A stretch of DNA of 64,000 nucleotides from Rickettsiella grylli (GTDB taxonomy: Bacteria; Pseudomonadota; Gammaproteobacteria; Diplorickettsiales; Diplorickettsiaceae): assembly GCF_000168295.1 (NCBI RefSeq), contig NZ_AAQJ02000001.1:1-64000 (forward strand). Direction: 5' to 3'. Below are positions 16,213-26,150 of this stretch, in pieces. Under the pieces are notes generated by a model. The model did not search any database, was not told where the DNA came from, and saw only the letters and a list, made by a program, of their open reading frames with translations. Numbering within the stretch: position 1 is the stretch's first letter; every line of letters starts with the position of its first letter. A program made the position numbers and the translations under genes.

Positions 16213-16947
16213 TTTTTACATTCACACAATGTCCCCATATAAAAGGGTTGTAATTAATGTCTTTATCGTACCAATCAATACCTTCTTTCTTAATTAAGTA
16301 ATTTCTAAACAACATCGATGGGATCATTAATATAATAACGAAAATAAATTTTACAGCCCACGCTATCCCAATTGCTATTATGATTTTATTTAAGGAATAA
16401 AGAGTTGAAAAAGTACACAAATAAGCAATGGTCACTAATAATCCTTCGCTAATTATTGAAGCAAACAAACTACGAAGCCAAAATTTCTTACCGTACATTT
16501 TAATTTTAAACGTTGAAAATAAATATGCGTTAATAAAAGCACTTATAAAAACAGCAAATGCACTGCCAATTTCATTTTTTAATATAGTACCAAGACAGCC
16601 TTATAATGCTCGTGAAATGACCAAAAATCTGGCGAGGGTAAGAATAAAGTCAAATTAACAATAACCCCAAACAAAAGCTGTGCATAAATATTAAGCCAGA
16701 TGAGTTCACGAGATAGGCTATAACCATAGACGTCAGCAATGATATCACCTAATGCATAACAAATAGGGTAAACTAAAGCACTTGCAGGAAGGAATCCGTA
16801 AAAAAATACTGTTAATTTACCTACAATACAATTACACGCTAACTGAATGGTAATAGAGGTAATCGCCAGTAAGTGAAAAAGTTTAAATCGTTGTAGTCCT
16901 TGAGAGATATTAAGAATATTCATGCCACATAAAAGCTTACTTTTCAA
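16178..16947 (-). pseudogene. VUT-family queuosine-precursor transporter (YhhQ-like), frameshifted
   Basis: The first frame (16947 to 16579) gives transmembrane helices and the ALVYPICYALGDIIADVYGYSLSR signature of VUT/YhhQ transporters. The second half continues in the next frame from about 16600 (GTILKNEIGSAFAVFISAFINAYLF, then AKFIFVIILMIPSM). YhhQ-type proteins import preQ0/preQ1 for the tRNA base queuosine. A single-base deletion near 16597 splits the gene, so it is inactive unless this is a sequencing error. The combined length of about 255 codons is a little longer than the family norm. Confidence 0.8.
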
Positions 16948-16949
16948 AG

Positions 16950-17465
16950 CCCCGATATTATTTCAGCAAAGGCCCTTACCTTATTGCCGGTTCGTCTTTC
17001 GGTGCTAATGCAGTGGTAGAAATGGCCAGGCAATTAGCCAACCAAGATGAAAAACTTGCTTTTGTTGGTCTTATTGATGGTTGGGCTAAATATCCTAAAG
17101 AAGCTAATGACAATCGCGAATGGTTTAGTCAAAACTTAATAAATCAGCTTAAAAGCCTCGATAAGCAGTTTTCTCGTGAAGATTTACCAGAATTACTTTT
17201 AGATTTACATTGGCATAGACAACAACTGCTAGTGAAGCATATTTTACCTAATATATCAGATATTAAATTAACGTTATTTAAAGCAAAGCAAACGATGGGA
17301 GTAATAAAACCTCTGGAATCTGTTTATAATAATTGGGATTACCATTGTAAATCTGTCCCAACGGTATATCTTGTATCAGGTGATCATTTTACAATGCATT
17401 TTCCACCACACCATAAATCCTTAGCTAAAGCCTTCAAACAAGCGCTTGCCGAAATTGATTTTTAG
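16950..17465 (+). pseudogene. NRPS/PKS-type thioesterase domain, C-terminal stub
   Basis: The frame opens without a start codon in KGPYLIAGSSFGANAVVEMARQL, the nucleophile elbow (G-x-S-F-G) of type I thioesterase domains that end non-ribosomal peptide or polyketide synthases. It continues to GDHFTMHFPPHHKSLAKAF, which holds the catalytic His, and a stop at 17463-17465. Everything upstream (adenylation or ketosynthase modules, carrier protein) is missing. The junction near 16948 abuts the VUT remnant. The last ATG-started part (17013) lacks the catalytic Ser, so no functional product is expected. Confidence 0.7.
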
Positions 17466-17540
17466 TAAAATACAAAATCGAGAAACAAAGCTCCTAAGAA
17501 ACCAAATAAATTCATTAATTTTCACAGTGATGAGTAATGG

Positions 17541-17848
17541 TAAGTCTCCCCTAAATACCGCAAGAGCTAAATAGAGTTTCTGTTAAATTAATTAACCAGA
17601 CGGAGATTCTAAATGAAGAAGAAAAAATTTACCGAAACCCAAATAGTAACACTATTAAAGGAAGGAGAAGCGGGTGTTCCAATAGCAGATTTATGCCAAA
17701 AATAGGGAATGGGCCAAAGCACGTACTTTGCTTGGAGAGCAAACTATGCGGGTATGAGCGTTACGGAACTTAAGCGCTTAAAACAGCTGGAAGATGAAAA
17801 TCTTCAATTAAAAAGGATGTATGCTTCATTCAGTTTAGACCATGAACG
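17541..17848 (+). mobile_element. IS3-family remnant (terminus plus broken orfA)
   Basis: It begins with the same terminus as the element at 200-1182 (TAAGTCTCCCCTA). orfA starts at 17613 (MKKKKFTETQIVTLLKEGEAG) but has a stop in place of Tyr in the helix-turn-helix (LCQK-stop-GMGQS, about 17703). Homology ends after ACCATGAAC at 17848. The rest of orfA, all of orfB and the other terminus are gone. Confidence 0.85.
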
Positions 17849-18159
17849 TTGGACAAAAGCTAAATGATTTTTATTCTGAGTTCATATCGCGTATAACATG
17901 AGCTTTCATCAGAAAATCGGTTTAGCCACCCCAATAGCTTTTTTTAAGCCGATAATATTCTCTTCTTAACGTTTTTTGATAAGCTGTGTTATGCTTTGTC
18001 ATTTTGGCGCTAATTTTCTACAAAACGTATTAAAATAGTTTATCTACTGTAATAACCTGGGTTCTCGGCTTCTATTGAAAAGTTCTTTACCGAGGTAAAC
18101 TAAAATAATGGTTTTGAATAAGGTTTGCTTTTTTGTACTTTTATTGTAAGAGGGGCTGT
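17849..18159. other. Intergenic region before the dsb-mla-murA block
   Basis: About 310 bp between the IS3 remnant and the DsbA-like gene. I see no gene. A 9-bp inverted repeat (ATCGGTTTA near 17918 with TAAGCCGAT near 17950) could be a terminator or IS debris. The promoter for the downstream operon probably lies in the AT-rich part (18000-18110), but no strong -35/-10 pair stands out. Confidence 0.4.
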
Positions 18160-18837
18160 ATGCGTAGATTAGGTTTACATAGCCTGTTTTTAGCTTTATT
18201 AATCAGTTTGAGTGCTTGTGGAAAAATGAGTAATAATTCTAAGCCGACTTCGTCATTAAATTTTAAAGCGGGTAAGGATTATGAAGTTATTTCTACCTCA
18301 GAAATTGTGCCTAAATTTACTCCCAAAGCCCAGGTTCAAGTCGTTGAATATTTTAGTTACGCCTGTTCCGCCTGTTACCATTTTGAGCCAATATTAGAGA
18401 AGTGGCTTGCAAACAAACCAAAGTATGTAAAATTTGAACGTATACCGATAGTATTTCAACCCATGTGGCGTAGTTTAGCGCGCGCTTATTATATTGCAAA
18501 AATGTTAGGCGTCGAAAAAAAATTGACGCCTGCACTATTTAAAGCTATTCATGTCGAAGGGCAAGATTTATCGAACCCTAAACTTCAAGAAGCGTTTTTT
18601 ATAAAACAAGGGATTAAACAACATACATTTGAAAGTATAGCTAGTTTTTCTCCAGGTATTGATGCACAGCTATTGAGAAGTGATACGTTGATGCAAAAAA
18701 ATAAAATTCTTGCAGCACCGACATTAGTGATTGATAATCGGTATAAAGTTGATCCGAGTATGGTTGGCGGAAATCCTACCCGTTTTCTTCAGGTTACTGA
18801 TTATTTGATAGAAAAAGTGAGGAAAGGGGACGAATAA
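18160..18837 (+). CDS. DsbA-family thiol:disulfide oxidoreductase lipoprotein
   Basis: 225 residues from ATG 18160, preferred over an upstream in-frame ATG (18133) because GAGGGG sits just before it and the next residues form a proper signal. A lipobox (ISLSAC, Cys20) predicts an outer- or inner-membrane lipoprotein. The thioredoxin fold has the active site CSAC (Cys69-Cys72, in YFSYACSACYHFEP) and a cis-Pro loop (ILAAPTLVID). DsbA-type enzymes oxidise Cys pairs in exported proteins. It ends one base before mlaF begins, so it is likely co-transcribed with the mla genes. Confidence 0.85.
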   Translation: MRRLGLHSLFLALLISLSACGKMSNNSKPTSSLNFKAGKDYEVISTSEIVPKFTPKAQVQVVEYFSYACSACYHFEPILEKWLANKPKYVKFERIPIVFQPMWRSLARAYYIAKMLGVEKKLTPALFKAIHVEGQDLSNPKLQEAFFIKQGIKQHTFESIASFSPGIDAQLLRSDTLMQKNKILAAPTLVIDNRYKVDPSMVGGNPTRFLQVTDYLIEKVRKGDE

Positions 18838-18838
18838 C

Positions 18839-19630
18839 TTGAGTGATTTCGTAACGATTCAGGGTTTATTTTTTAAACGGAATGAGCGTGTTATTTTTTC
18901 TGATATTGAATTGAGTATTCCCCGAGGGAAAATAACCGCAATTATGGGACCCAGTGGTTGTGGAAAGACAACATTATTACGATTAATAGGCGGGCAGTTA
19001 AAACCTCAACGAGGCAATATTATTGTTGATGGGAAATGGGTTCATCAACTATCGCGTACAGAATTATATGCTTTGCGTCGTAAAATGGGTATTTTGTTCC
19101 AGAGCGGCGCGTTATTTACCAATCTTACTGTTCAGGAAAATGTTGCTTTTCCATTAAAAGAGCATACTCATCTGCCTGATTTTATGATCCATGATATTGT
19201 ACTGATGAAACTGCAATCCGTCGGTTTACGTGGTGCTAAGGATCTTATGTCCAGTCAACTTTCAGGAGGTATGGCGCGGCGCGTTGCTTTAGCACGGGCA
19301 ATTGCACTCGATCCGGAACTTATTATGTATGATGAGCCTTTTACAGGTCTTGATCCGATTGCTCGAGGTGTGATTGTTAAGCTCATTTCAAATCTCAATA
19401 CAGCGTTAGGTATTACAACCATTTTAGTATCCCATGATGTAAAAGAGACATTTAATATTGCAGATTATATTTATGTGATAGCGAATGGGAAAATAATTGG
19501 TTATGGTCCCCCTGAAAAGATACACAGCGATAAAGATCCAGAGGTTCAACAATTTTTAAAGGGTTTACCGGATGGCGTAGTTCCCTTTCATTACGCTGCG
19601 CTCGATTATGCCCAAGATTTGTTGCATTAG
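18839..19630 (+). CDS. mlaF: Phospholipid ABC transporter ATP-binding protein MlaF
   Basis: 263 residues from a TTG start. ABC ATPase with Walker A GPSGCGKT (37-44), Q-loop ([14 protein letters not shown]), signature LSGGMARR, Walker B LIMYDEP and the H-loop His in LVSHD. The LFQSGALF and [11 protein letters not shown] variants are typical of MlaF. With MlaE, MlaD, MlaB and MlaC it moves phospholipids between the outer and inner membrane to keep outer-leaflet asymmetry. First gene of a tight five-gene mla operon; its end overlaps or abuts mlaE. Confidence 0.93.
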   Translation: MSDFVTIQGLFFKRNERVIFSDIELSIPRGKITAIMGPSGCGKTTLLRLIGGQLKPQRGNIIVDGKWVHQLSRTELYALRRKMGILFQSGALFTNLTVQENVAFPLKEHTHLPDFMIHDIVLMKLQSVGLRGAKDLMSSQLSGGMARRVALARAIALDPELIMYDEPFTGLDPIARGVIVKLISNLNTALGITTILVSHDVKETFNIADYIYVIANGKIIGYGPPEKIHSDKDPEVQQFLKGLPDGVVPFHYAALDYAQDLLH

Positions 19631-19634
19631 CGCT

Positions 19635-20423
19635 ATGTTGATACTTGAGAAGTTACAGCAATTGGGTCAGCGTGGCTTACGACTACTGGTAAATTTTGGC
19701 CGCGCAACCCTTTTTTTAACTCAATTGTTGATTCGTAAGCCACGTTTTAGAAAAAGCTTTCCTTTGCTCATAGAACAATTATATTTTATAGGTGTATTGT
19801 CGTTAATCATCATGGTCATATCGGGGTTATTTATTGGCATGGTCGTTGGATTACAAGGTTATAATACCTTAAATAAGTTTGGCGCCAGCCAACAATTAGG
19901 CCAATTAGTTGCCTTAAGCGTGGTGCGAGAATTAGGACCTGTTATTACGGCATTATTATTTGCAGGCCGTGCGGGTTCAGCGTTGACTGCAGAAATTGGT
20001 TTAATGAAGTCAACCGAACAGCTTGCAAGTATGGAAATGATGGGTATCGATCCACTGTGGCGTGTTATTTCTCCCCGTTTTTGGGGTGGCTTTATAAGCA
20101 TGCCATTTCTGATGATTATTTTTAGTACGGTTGCTATTTGGGGGGGGTATTTAGTCGGTGTTGTTTGGTTGGGTGTTGACGGGGGGACCTTTTGGAGTGC
20201 GATGCAATCGGCGGTTAATTTCCATGACGATATAATCAATGGGATTATAAAAAGTATTGTTTTTGGTGGTGTAGTGACCTGGATAGCCGTATTTCAGGGA
20301 TATGATACGATACCTACGCCACAGGGTGTTGGACGCGCAACAACGCATACCGTTGTTTATTCTTCTCTGGCTATACTCGGTTTGGATTTTGTATTAACTG
20401 CTGTCATGATGGGAGGCTGGTAA
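19635..20423 (+). CDS. mlaE: Phospholipid ABC transporter permease MlaE
   Basis: 262 residues from ATG 19635, four bases after the mlaF stop; a farther in-frame start at 19608 would overlap mlaF and adds nothing family-like. MlaE/DUF140 permease with about five to six membrane helices and the family-typical [25 protein letters not shown], written here in part: [17 protein letters not shown]. Forms the inner-membrane channel with MlaF and the MlaD ring. The stop TAA abuts the mlaD GTG start. Confidence 0.93.
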   Translation: MLILEKLQQLGQRGLRLLVNFGRATLFLTQLLIRKPRFRKSFPLLIEQLYFIGVLSLIIMVISGLFIGMVVGLQGYNTLNKFGASQQLGQLVALSVVRELGPVITALLFAGRAGSALTAEIGLMKSTEQLASMEMMGIDPLWRVISPRFWGGFISMPFLMIIFSTVAIWGGYLVGVVWLGVDGGTFWSAMQSAVNFHDDIINGIIKSIVFGGVVTWIAVFQGYDTIPTPQGVGRATTHTVVYSSLAILGLDFVLTAVMMGGW

Positions 20424-20894
20424 GTGCGTGAGAGAGTAATCGAAATTTGGGTTGGTTTCTTTATGTTGTTTGGCGTACTTGCTTTATTATTTTTAGCATT
20501 TAAGGTCAGTGGATTAAGTAGCACAATTGGTAGAGGTGGTTATAATGTAACAGCTGCTTTTGATAACATAGGGGGATTAAAAATGCGTTCGCCAGTCTCT
20601 TTAGCGGGTGTTCATGTGGGAGAAGTCAGCGCAATAAAACTGGATGATCTCAAATTTAAAGCAATTGTAACCATGAGAATCGATTCCAGGTATAAACAAT
20701 TACCCATTGATACCTCAGCAAGTATTTTAACTCAAGGATTATTAGGTGCAAATTATATTAATCTAACACCGGGGTTTGCACATAAATTTCTAAATAATAA
20801 CGATATTATTCAAGATACACATCCCGCATTAATTTTAGAGGATCTGATTGGTCAATTCCTATTTAGTTTAAAAAATTCGGGAGGAAAAAAATGA
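20424..20894 (+). CDS. mlaD: MCE-domain substrate-binding subunit MlaD
   Basis: 156 residues from a GTG start. One N-terminal transmembrane helix (WVGFFMLFGVLALLFLAF, about 9-26), then an MCE domain (YNVTAAFDNIGGLKMRSPV, TQGLLGANYINLTPG). MlaD forms a hexameric ring in the periplasm and passes lipid between MlaC and MlaE. Length is normal for a short MlaD. It overlaps mlaC by four bases, typical translational coupling. Confidence 0.93.
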   Translation: MRERVIEIWVGFFMLFGVLALLFLAFKVSGLSSTIGRGGYNVTAAFDNIGGLKMRSPVSLAGVHVGEVSAIKLDDLKFKAIVTMRIDSRYKQLPIDTSASILTQGLLGANYINLTPGFAHKFLNNNDIIQDTHPALILEDLIGQFLFSLKNSGGKK

Positions 20895-21499
20895 AAAAGA
20901 TAATAAGTATAGTTTTTGGATTATTAATGCTTGTCGACCCAATCGCATGGGCTATTTCTTCACCCGTCGATTTGTTGCAAAATACGTCTAACCAATTAAT
21001 TTCATCGTTACAACGGAATCGAGCGACACTGAAAACGAAGCCCCAGGTTGTTTACGGAATAGTGAACCAAATTTTGTTACCCCATGTGGATATCATGAGT
21101 ATGTCGAGCAGAGCGTTAGGACGTGAAGCGTGGTTTCAAGCGACACCTTATCAAAGGCAAGTGTTTGCTCAACAATTTGTTACATTGCTTATCCGTACGT
21201 ATTCAAGCGCATTAGCGCAGTATACGAATGAAAAAGTTAATTTTTTTCCAATAAGAGGGGATTACAATAATCAATCTCGCGTACAGGTTAATAGCGCGAT
21301 TGTTCGTGAATCAGGGCCGCCTATTAACCTCAGTTATCGTTTAATGCGAGAAGGTGGACAATGGATGCTTTATGATTTTAGTGTTGATGGTATCAGTATA
21401 ATTGAAAGCTTTCGTTCACAATTTGTTGGAGAGCTGCAACAAAGTGGTATCGAAGGACTTATTAATAAACTGACTCAACATAATAGCCAAAATTATTAA
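20891..21499 (+). CDS. mlaC: Periplasmic phospholipid-binding protein MlaC
   Basis: 202 residues. Signal peptide (MKKIISIVFGLLMLVDPIAWA), then the MlaC/Ttg2D fold with VDIMSMSSRALGREAWFQATPYQRQ and the late WMLYDFSVDGISIIESFRSQF signature. It shuttles phospholipids across the periplasm between the MlaA complex at the outer membrane and MlaFEDB. mlaA is not in this window. The start is set by GGGAGGAAAAAA just upstream. Confidence 0.93.
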   Translation: MKKIISIVFGLLMLVDPIAWAISSPVDLLQNTSNQLISSLQRNRATLKTKPQVVYGIVNQILLPHVDIMSMSSRALGREAWFQATPYQRQVFAQQFVTLLIRTYSSALAQYTNEKVNFFPIRGDYNNQSRVQVNSAIVRESGPPINLSYRLMREGGQWMLYDFSVDGISIIESFRSQFVGELQQSGIEGLINKLTQHNSQNY

Positions 21500-21504
21500 T
21501 TTTA

Positions 21505-21813
21505 ATGAAAACTTCTTTTTTTCAGTTTAAAAAAGATTATTACGCATTAATAGGCGCTTTAACGATTCATACCGTTCCTCATCTATGGCAGTTCAGCAAA
21601 AGTCTCTTAGAAAACGACAAATCGTCGTTACTTATTTTTAACTTAGAGAAAGTTACCCAAAGTGATAGTAGTGGGGTGGCGTTATTGATTGCATGGACAC
21701 GAATGTTAAGTCAGCGTGATCAAAAAGTTCACTTTGTGGCTTTACCTGAACAAATGCTTGCTATTATCCGCGTATCTGACTTAGAAAAAATATTACCGAT
21801 AAAAAGCACATGA
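21505..21813 (+). CDS. mlaB: STAS-domain subunit MlaB
   Basis: 102 residues with a STAS fold: buried strand LLIFNLEKVTQ followed by SDSSGVALLIAW, where the Ser before Gly matches the conserved STAS position. MlaB binds MlaF and is needed for assembly and activity of the ATPase. It starts five bases after mlaC ends and completes mlaFEDCB in the canonical order. Confidence 0.88.
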   Translation: MKTSFFQFKKDYYALIGALTIHTVPHLWQFSKSLLENDKSSLLIFNLEKVTQSDSSGVALLIAWTRMLSQRDQKVHFVALPEQMLAIIRVSDLEKILPIKST

Positions 21814-21946
21814 TGTAAGGCAGTGCTCAATAATCTCAGTCTTAATGAGCTGCAATAATGCTGATTTCATTTGGGGTTTTTGTTATTAAAAAGTATATAT
21901 TCGGGAAGCAGGCATTGTGAGATATAAAAATAGAGTAGAGAGATAA

Positions 21947-23212
<1,266 letters not shown>

Positions 23213-23221
23213 ACGACTATC

Positions 23222-23284
23222 AATTAGAGAAGTTTATCAGCTAAATATATAATGCAACTATAAAACCAATAAACTTTCTAATTA
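23222..23284. terminator. Imperfect hairpin between convergent murA and CADD genes
   Basis: AATTAGAGAAGTTTAT (23222-23237) pairs, with one bulge, with ATAAACTTTCTAATT (23269 on). It sits between the stops of two convergent genes and could terminate transcription from both sides. The loop of about 30 nt is long and no strong T-run follows, so this is tentative. Confidence 0.4.
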
Positions 23285-23304
23285 AATTTCAATAAAATGC
23301 GCTA

Positions 23305-24036
23305 TCAAACAATGGTCGCTTCACACAGGGTCGTCATTGTTCGTGATTGGATGCCGCTTAACATATTCCAAATAGATTGAGCTATTTTTTTTGCAGCTTT
23401 TTCTGCAATTATTTTTTCTTTTGTAGATAATTTTTTTATTAAAGTTTTCGTTGCTTCGGAATGTTCTACATCCGCTTCACGGTGAACTAAAAAAAATTTC
23501 AGCGTCGTTTCATCGGAAATGTTGTAAAACTGTTTTAACCCAGTAATTTTACTGGCAGCTGTTTGTGGGATTTGTCGCTCATAGGCGTATAAAGCACCTA
23601 AACCTTCTGCATAAGATGAGCGCGATAGCGCCATAAATTCATCGATAAATTGTTTCGTTTCTGGGAAAAGCGCACTACCCGTCACTGTCTCATCGGCTAG
23701 CCCCAGGCCTTGAGTAAATTGTAGCCATAAAACGGGGTGACTATCAAGACCATTCATTCCTTCTTCGTCATTTAAATTATCTAATAATACTTTTCGTGCC
23801 GTAGGGTCCTGACAATGACTATGTGTGGCACTAATATACCGAGGAAAAACATTCACATGGTGATAATATTGACACGCATAATCACAAAGATTATTTAGCG
23901 ATAATTTACCAGCAGACCAGGCTTGATAGAATGGATGTTTCAATAAGTGGTTTTCGTTAAGCTGTCTATCCAGTTGCTGCATATAATTATTTTGTAAAAT
24001 ATCATTAAATGTAGTGTCCACGGTTTGCATCGTCAT
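23305..24036 (-). CDS. CADD-like di-metal protein, probable p-aminobenzoate (folate) synthesis
   Basis: 243 residues of the TenA/PqqC fold, close to Chlamydia CADD. The alignment is convincing: HPFYQAW with Tyr37, DNLNDEEG with Glu91, YAYERQIP with Tyr152, Lys163, and HREADVEH with His185, Asp189 and His192. These match the metal ligands and the Tyr/Lys residues tied to pABA formation in C. trachomatis CADD, where the protein's own Tyr is thought to be the pABA source. ATG 24036 has AAGGAG eight bases upstream. It faces murA and is monocistronic. CADD was first described as binding host death receptors, so a host role is a possible alternative. Confidence 0.8.
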   Translation of the reverse strand: MTMQTVDTTFNDILQNNYMQQLDRQLNENHLLKHPFYQAWSAGKLSLNNLCDYACQYYHHVNVFPRYISATHSHCQDPTARKVLLDNLNDEEGMNGLDSHPVLWLQFTQGLGLADETVTGSALFPETKQFIDEFMALSRSSYAEGLGALYAYERQIPQTAASKITGLKQFYNISDETTLKFFLVHREADVEHSEATKTLIKKLSTKEKIIAEKAAKKIAQSIWNMLSGIQSRTMTTLCEATIV

Positions 24037-24279
24037 ATGCCTTTCTCCTTATTTGGTTCAGAGTACGCTATTATACCGAATTTAATCTCAGAACTAAAAC
24101 CAAGTTTATGTCTTAATATTACCGTTTTTTTAAGCCTAAATGCTTGAAGCCTTTATTAAATAGCTGGAATATTCAAAAACGCAAATTTTAAAAAAGAGCA
24201 TAAAGATTTGATTATAAAATTTACATCATGTAAGCCGTTCATTGATGAATAATTTAGTTTAACGTCTGCGATTCCACTT

Positions 24280-24921
24280 TTATGGGTTAAAAACGAGTTT
24301 TCTTAATATTTTTTGTGTTTGATGGGCGTTTATCGCTATTTCATCGAACAAGCTCTTTGCAATCAGTTTACGAGGCGCTATCCAGGTGCCCGCCACGCAG
24401 CGCACAGCGGGTAGAGTCAAATAATGAATAAAATTGTTTGCATTTAAACCACCGGTAGGGCAAAAATGCAAAGGTAAAATTTCTGTAATGGCGCGTAAGG
24501 TTTTGATACCGCCCATACTTTCTGCAGGATAAAATTTAAGATAATTTAATTTGAGTTGATAGGCCAACATGGCTTCGCTTAACGTCACAATGCCGGGCAT
24601 ATAAGGTATGTTTTGTTTTTCGGCTTCAAGAACCAATGGTTTGCTTAAACCTGGGCTTACTGCGAATTTTGCTCCAACCGATTTTATCTGAGAAAATTGT
24701 TTGGTCTCAATGATCGTACCCGCTCCGACGATAGCTTCTGGAAACTGCGTATTTATTTTCTCGATAGCTGCTAAAGCGCAAGCAGTGCGTAAGGTAATTT
24801 CTAAAACGTTAAATCCAGATTCCAGCAAAGTTTCCGCTAAAGGAATTGCATGTTCTATGTTATCCATTACAATAACCGGTATAATGCGATTCTGGTTTAG
24901 AATATCAATTAATGTAAACAT
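24280..24921 (-). CDS. eda: KDPG/KHG aldolase (Eda)
   Basis: 213 residues from ATG 24921 (an in-frame TTG precedes it). TIM-barrel class I aldolase: Glu41 and Arg45 in VLEITLRT, Schiff-base Lys129 in YLKFYPAE, and FCPTGGLNANN near the C-terminus. Cleaves 2-keto-3-deoxy-6-phosphogluconate into pyruvate and glyceraldehyde-3-phosphate. Divergent from kdgK with about 100 bp between, so a shared control region is likely. It provides the last step of the catabolic cluster at 24.3-30.6 kb. Confidence 0.92.
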   Translation of the reverse strand: MFTLIDILNQNRIIPVIVMDNIEHAIPLAETLLESGFNVLEITLRTACALAAIEKINTQFPEAIVGAGTIIETKQFSQIKSVGAKFAVSPGLSKPLVLEAEKQNIPYMPGIVTLSEAMLAYQLKLNYLKFYPAESMGGIKTLRAITEILPLHFCPTGGLNANNFIHYLTLPAVRCVAGTWIAPRKLIAKSLFDEIAINAHQTQKILRKLVFNP

Positions 24922-25021
24922 CAAAAACCTATAAAATGATATGCATAATACCTTCGTCTTTTATGCGAATCAAATATGGATAAAGATCGAACTGAAAAAT
25001 TTAATCTGAATACGTTTGTTT

Positions 25022-25957
25022 ATGTCTAAAATGAAACATATTGGCGCAATTGGTGAGGCCATGTTGGAATTATCGCACCAAACACCTACGTTATTATCAC
25101 TTTCGTATGCGGGAGATACGTTAAACTTTTCAATTTATTTATGTCGATTATTACAAAATCAAGCCTATAAAGTGCACTACATAACCGCTTTAGGTCAAGA
25201 TTTCTATAGTGAAGCGATGTTATTGGATTGGAAAAAAAAAGGTCTTCAAACGAATTTAATTTGTCGTATAGAGAATAAATTGCCTGGACTTTATTTAATT
25301 CGGACTGATAATAATGGCGAAAGAACATTTTATTTTTACCGATCAAATTCAGCTGCACGGGATTTATTTAAAGGAAACAATCGAAATGATTTATCTCGGC
25401 AATTGATAGAAATGGATTATTTATATTTTTCAGGAATTAGTTTGGCTATACTCGATGAAATGAGCAGAAAATATTTACTTTGTATTGTCGAAAAAGCAAA
25501 ACAAAGAGGGGCGACAATTATTTTCGATAGTAACTATAGACCTTCATTATGGACGAATCCTGAGTCTGCGAAAAAAGTGACTCAAGATTTTTTAAAATTT
25601 GTTGATATTGCTTTAACAACGTTTATAGATGAACAATTAATCTTTGGTGATACAAATCCCGAAGCATGTGTTCAACGATTGTTGAAATATGGGATCACTG
25701 AAATAGTGATTAAATGTGGTTCTGATCCTGCTTTAGTTGCAACGACAGAGGGGCAACAACGTGTTCCCGCGTGTCCAGTGAGTCGAATCGTCGATACGAC
25801 AGCCGCAGGAGATTCTTTTAATAGTGCTTATTTAGCATCACGTTTTTTAGGGTTTGATCCCATCCATGCGAGTTTATATGGTCATCAATTAGCGGCGCGG
25901 GTTATAACACATCCTGGCGCGATTATTCCTCAAAGTTTAATGCCTTCTTTATTTTGA
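25022..25957 (+). CDS. kdgK: 2-keto-3-deoxygluconate kinase (PfkB family)
   Basis: About 311 residues. PfkB-family sugar kinase with an N-terminal GEAMLELS, a central IFDSNYRPSLW, and the ATP/anion-hole motif DTTAAGDSFNSAYL with catalytic Asp. The NYRPSLW segment and the eda neighbour favour KDG over other sugars. Phosphorylates 2-keto-3-deoxygluconate to KDPG, the substrate of Eda. ATG 25022 is chosen over a TTG two codons earlier; a weak ribosome site precedes either. Confidence 0.85.
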   Translation: MSKMKHIGAIGEAMLELSHQTPTLLSLSYAGDTLNFSIYLCRLLQNQAYKVHYITALGQDFYSEAMLLDWKKKGLQTNLICRIENKLPGLYLIRTDNNGERTFYFYRSNSAARDLFKGNNRNDLSRQLIEMDYLYFSGISLAILDEMSRKYLLCIVEKAKQRGATIIFDSNYRPSLWTNPESAKKVTQDFLKFVDIALTTFIDEQLIFGDTNPEACVQRLLKYGITEIVIKCGSDPALVATTEGQQRVPACPVSRIVDTTAAGDSFNSAYLASRFLGFDPIHASLYGHQLAARVITHPGAIIPQSLMPSLF

Positions 25958-26150
25958 GTGATGCAGGAAGTAAATTATTGTATTGCTCATCGAAATGACG
26001 TCCGTAGATTTGATAATCACGGTTATTAAAATGTAGGAAATGGACTATTGAATCATAATTTATAAATTTTTTTGGATGATTAGATGGTTATGGATAACGA
26101 TCGGAAAAATATAAACACGAAACGATCTATCGATGAAGAGGGTGAAATTT

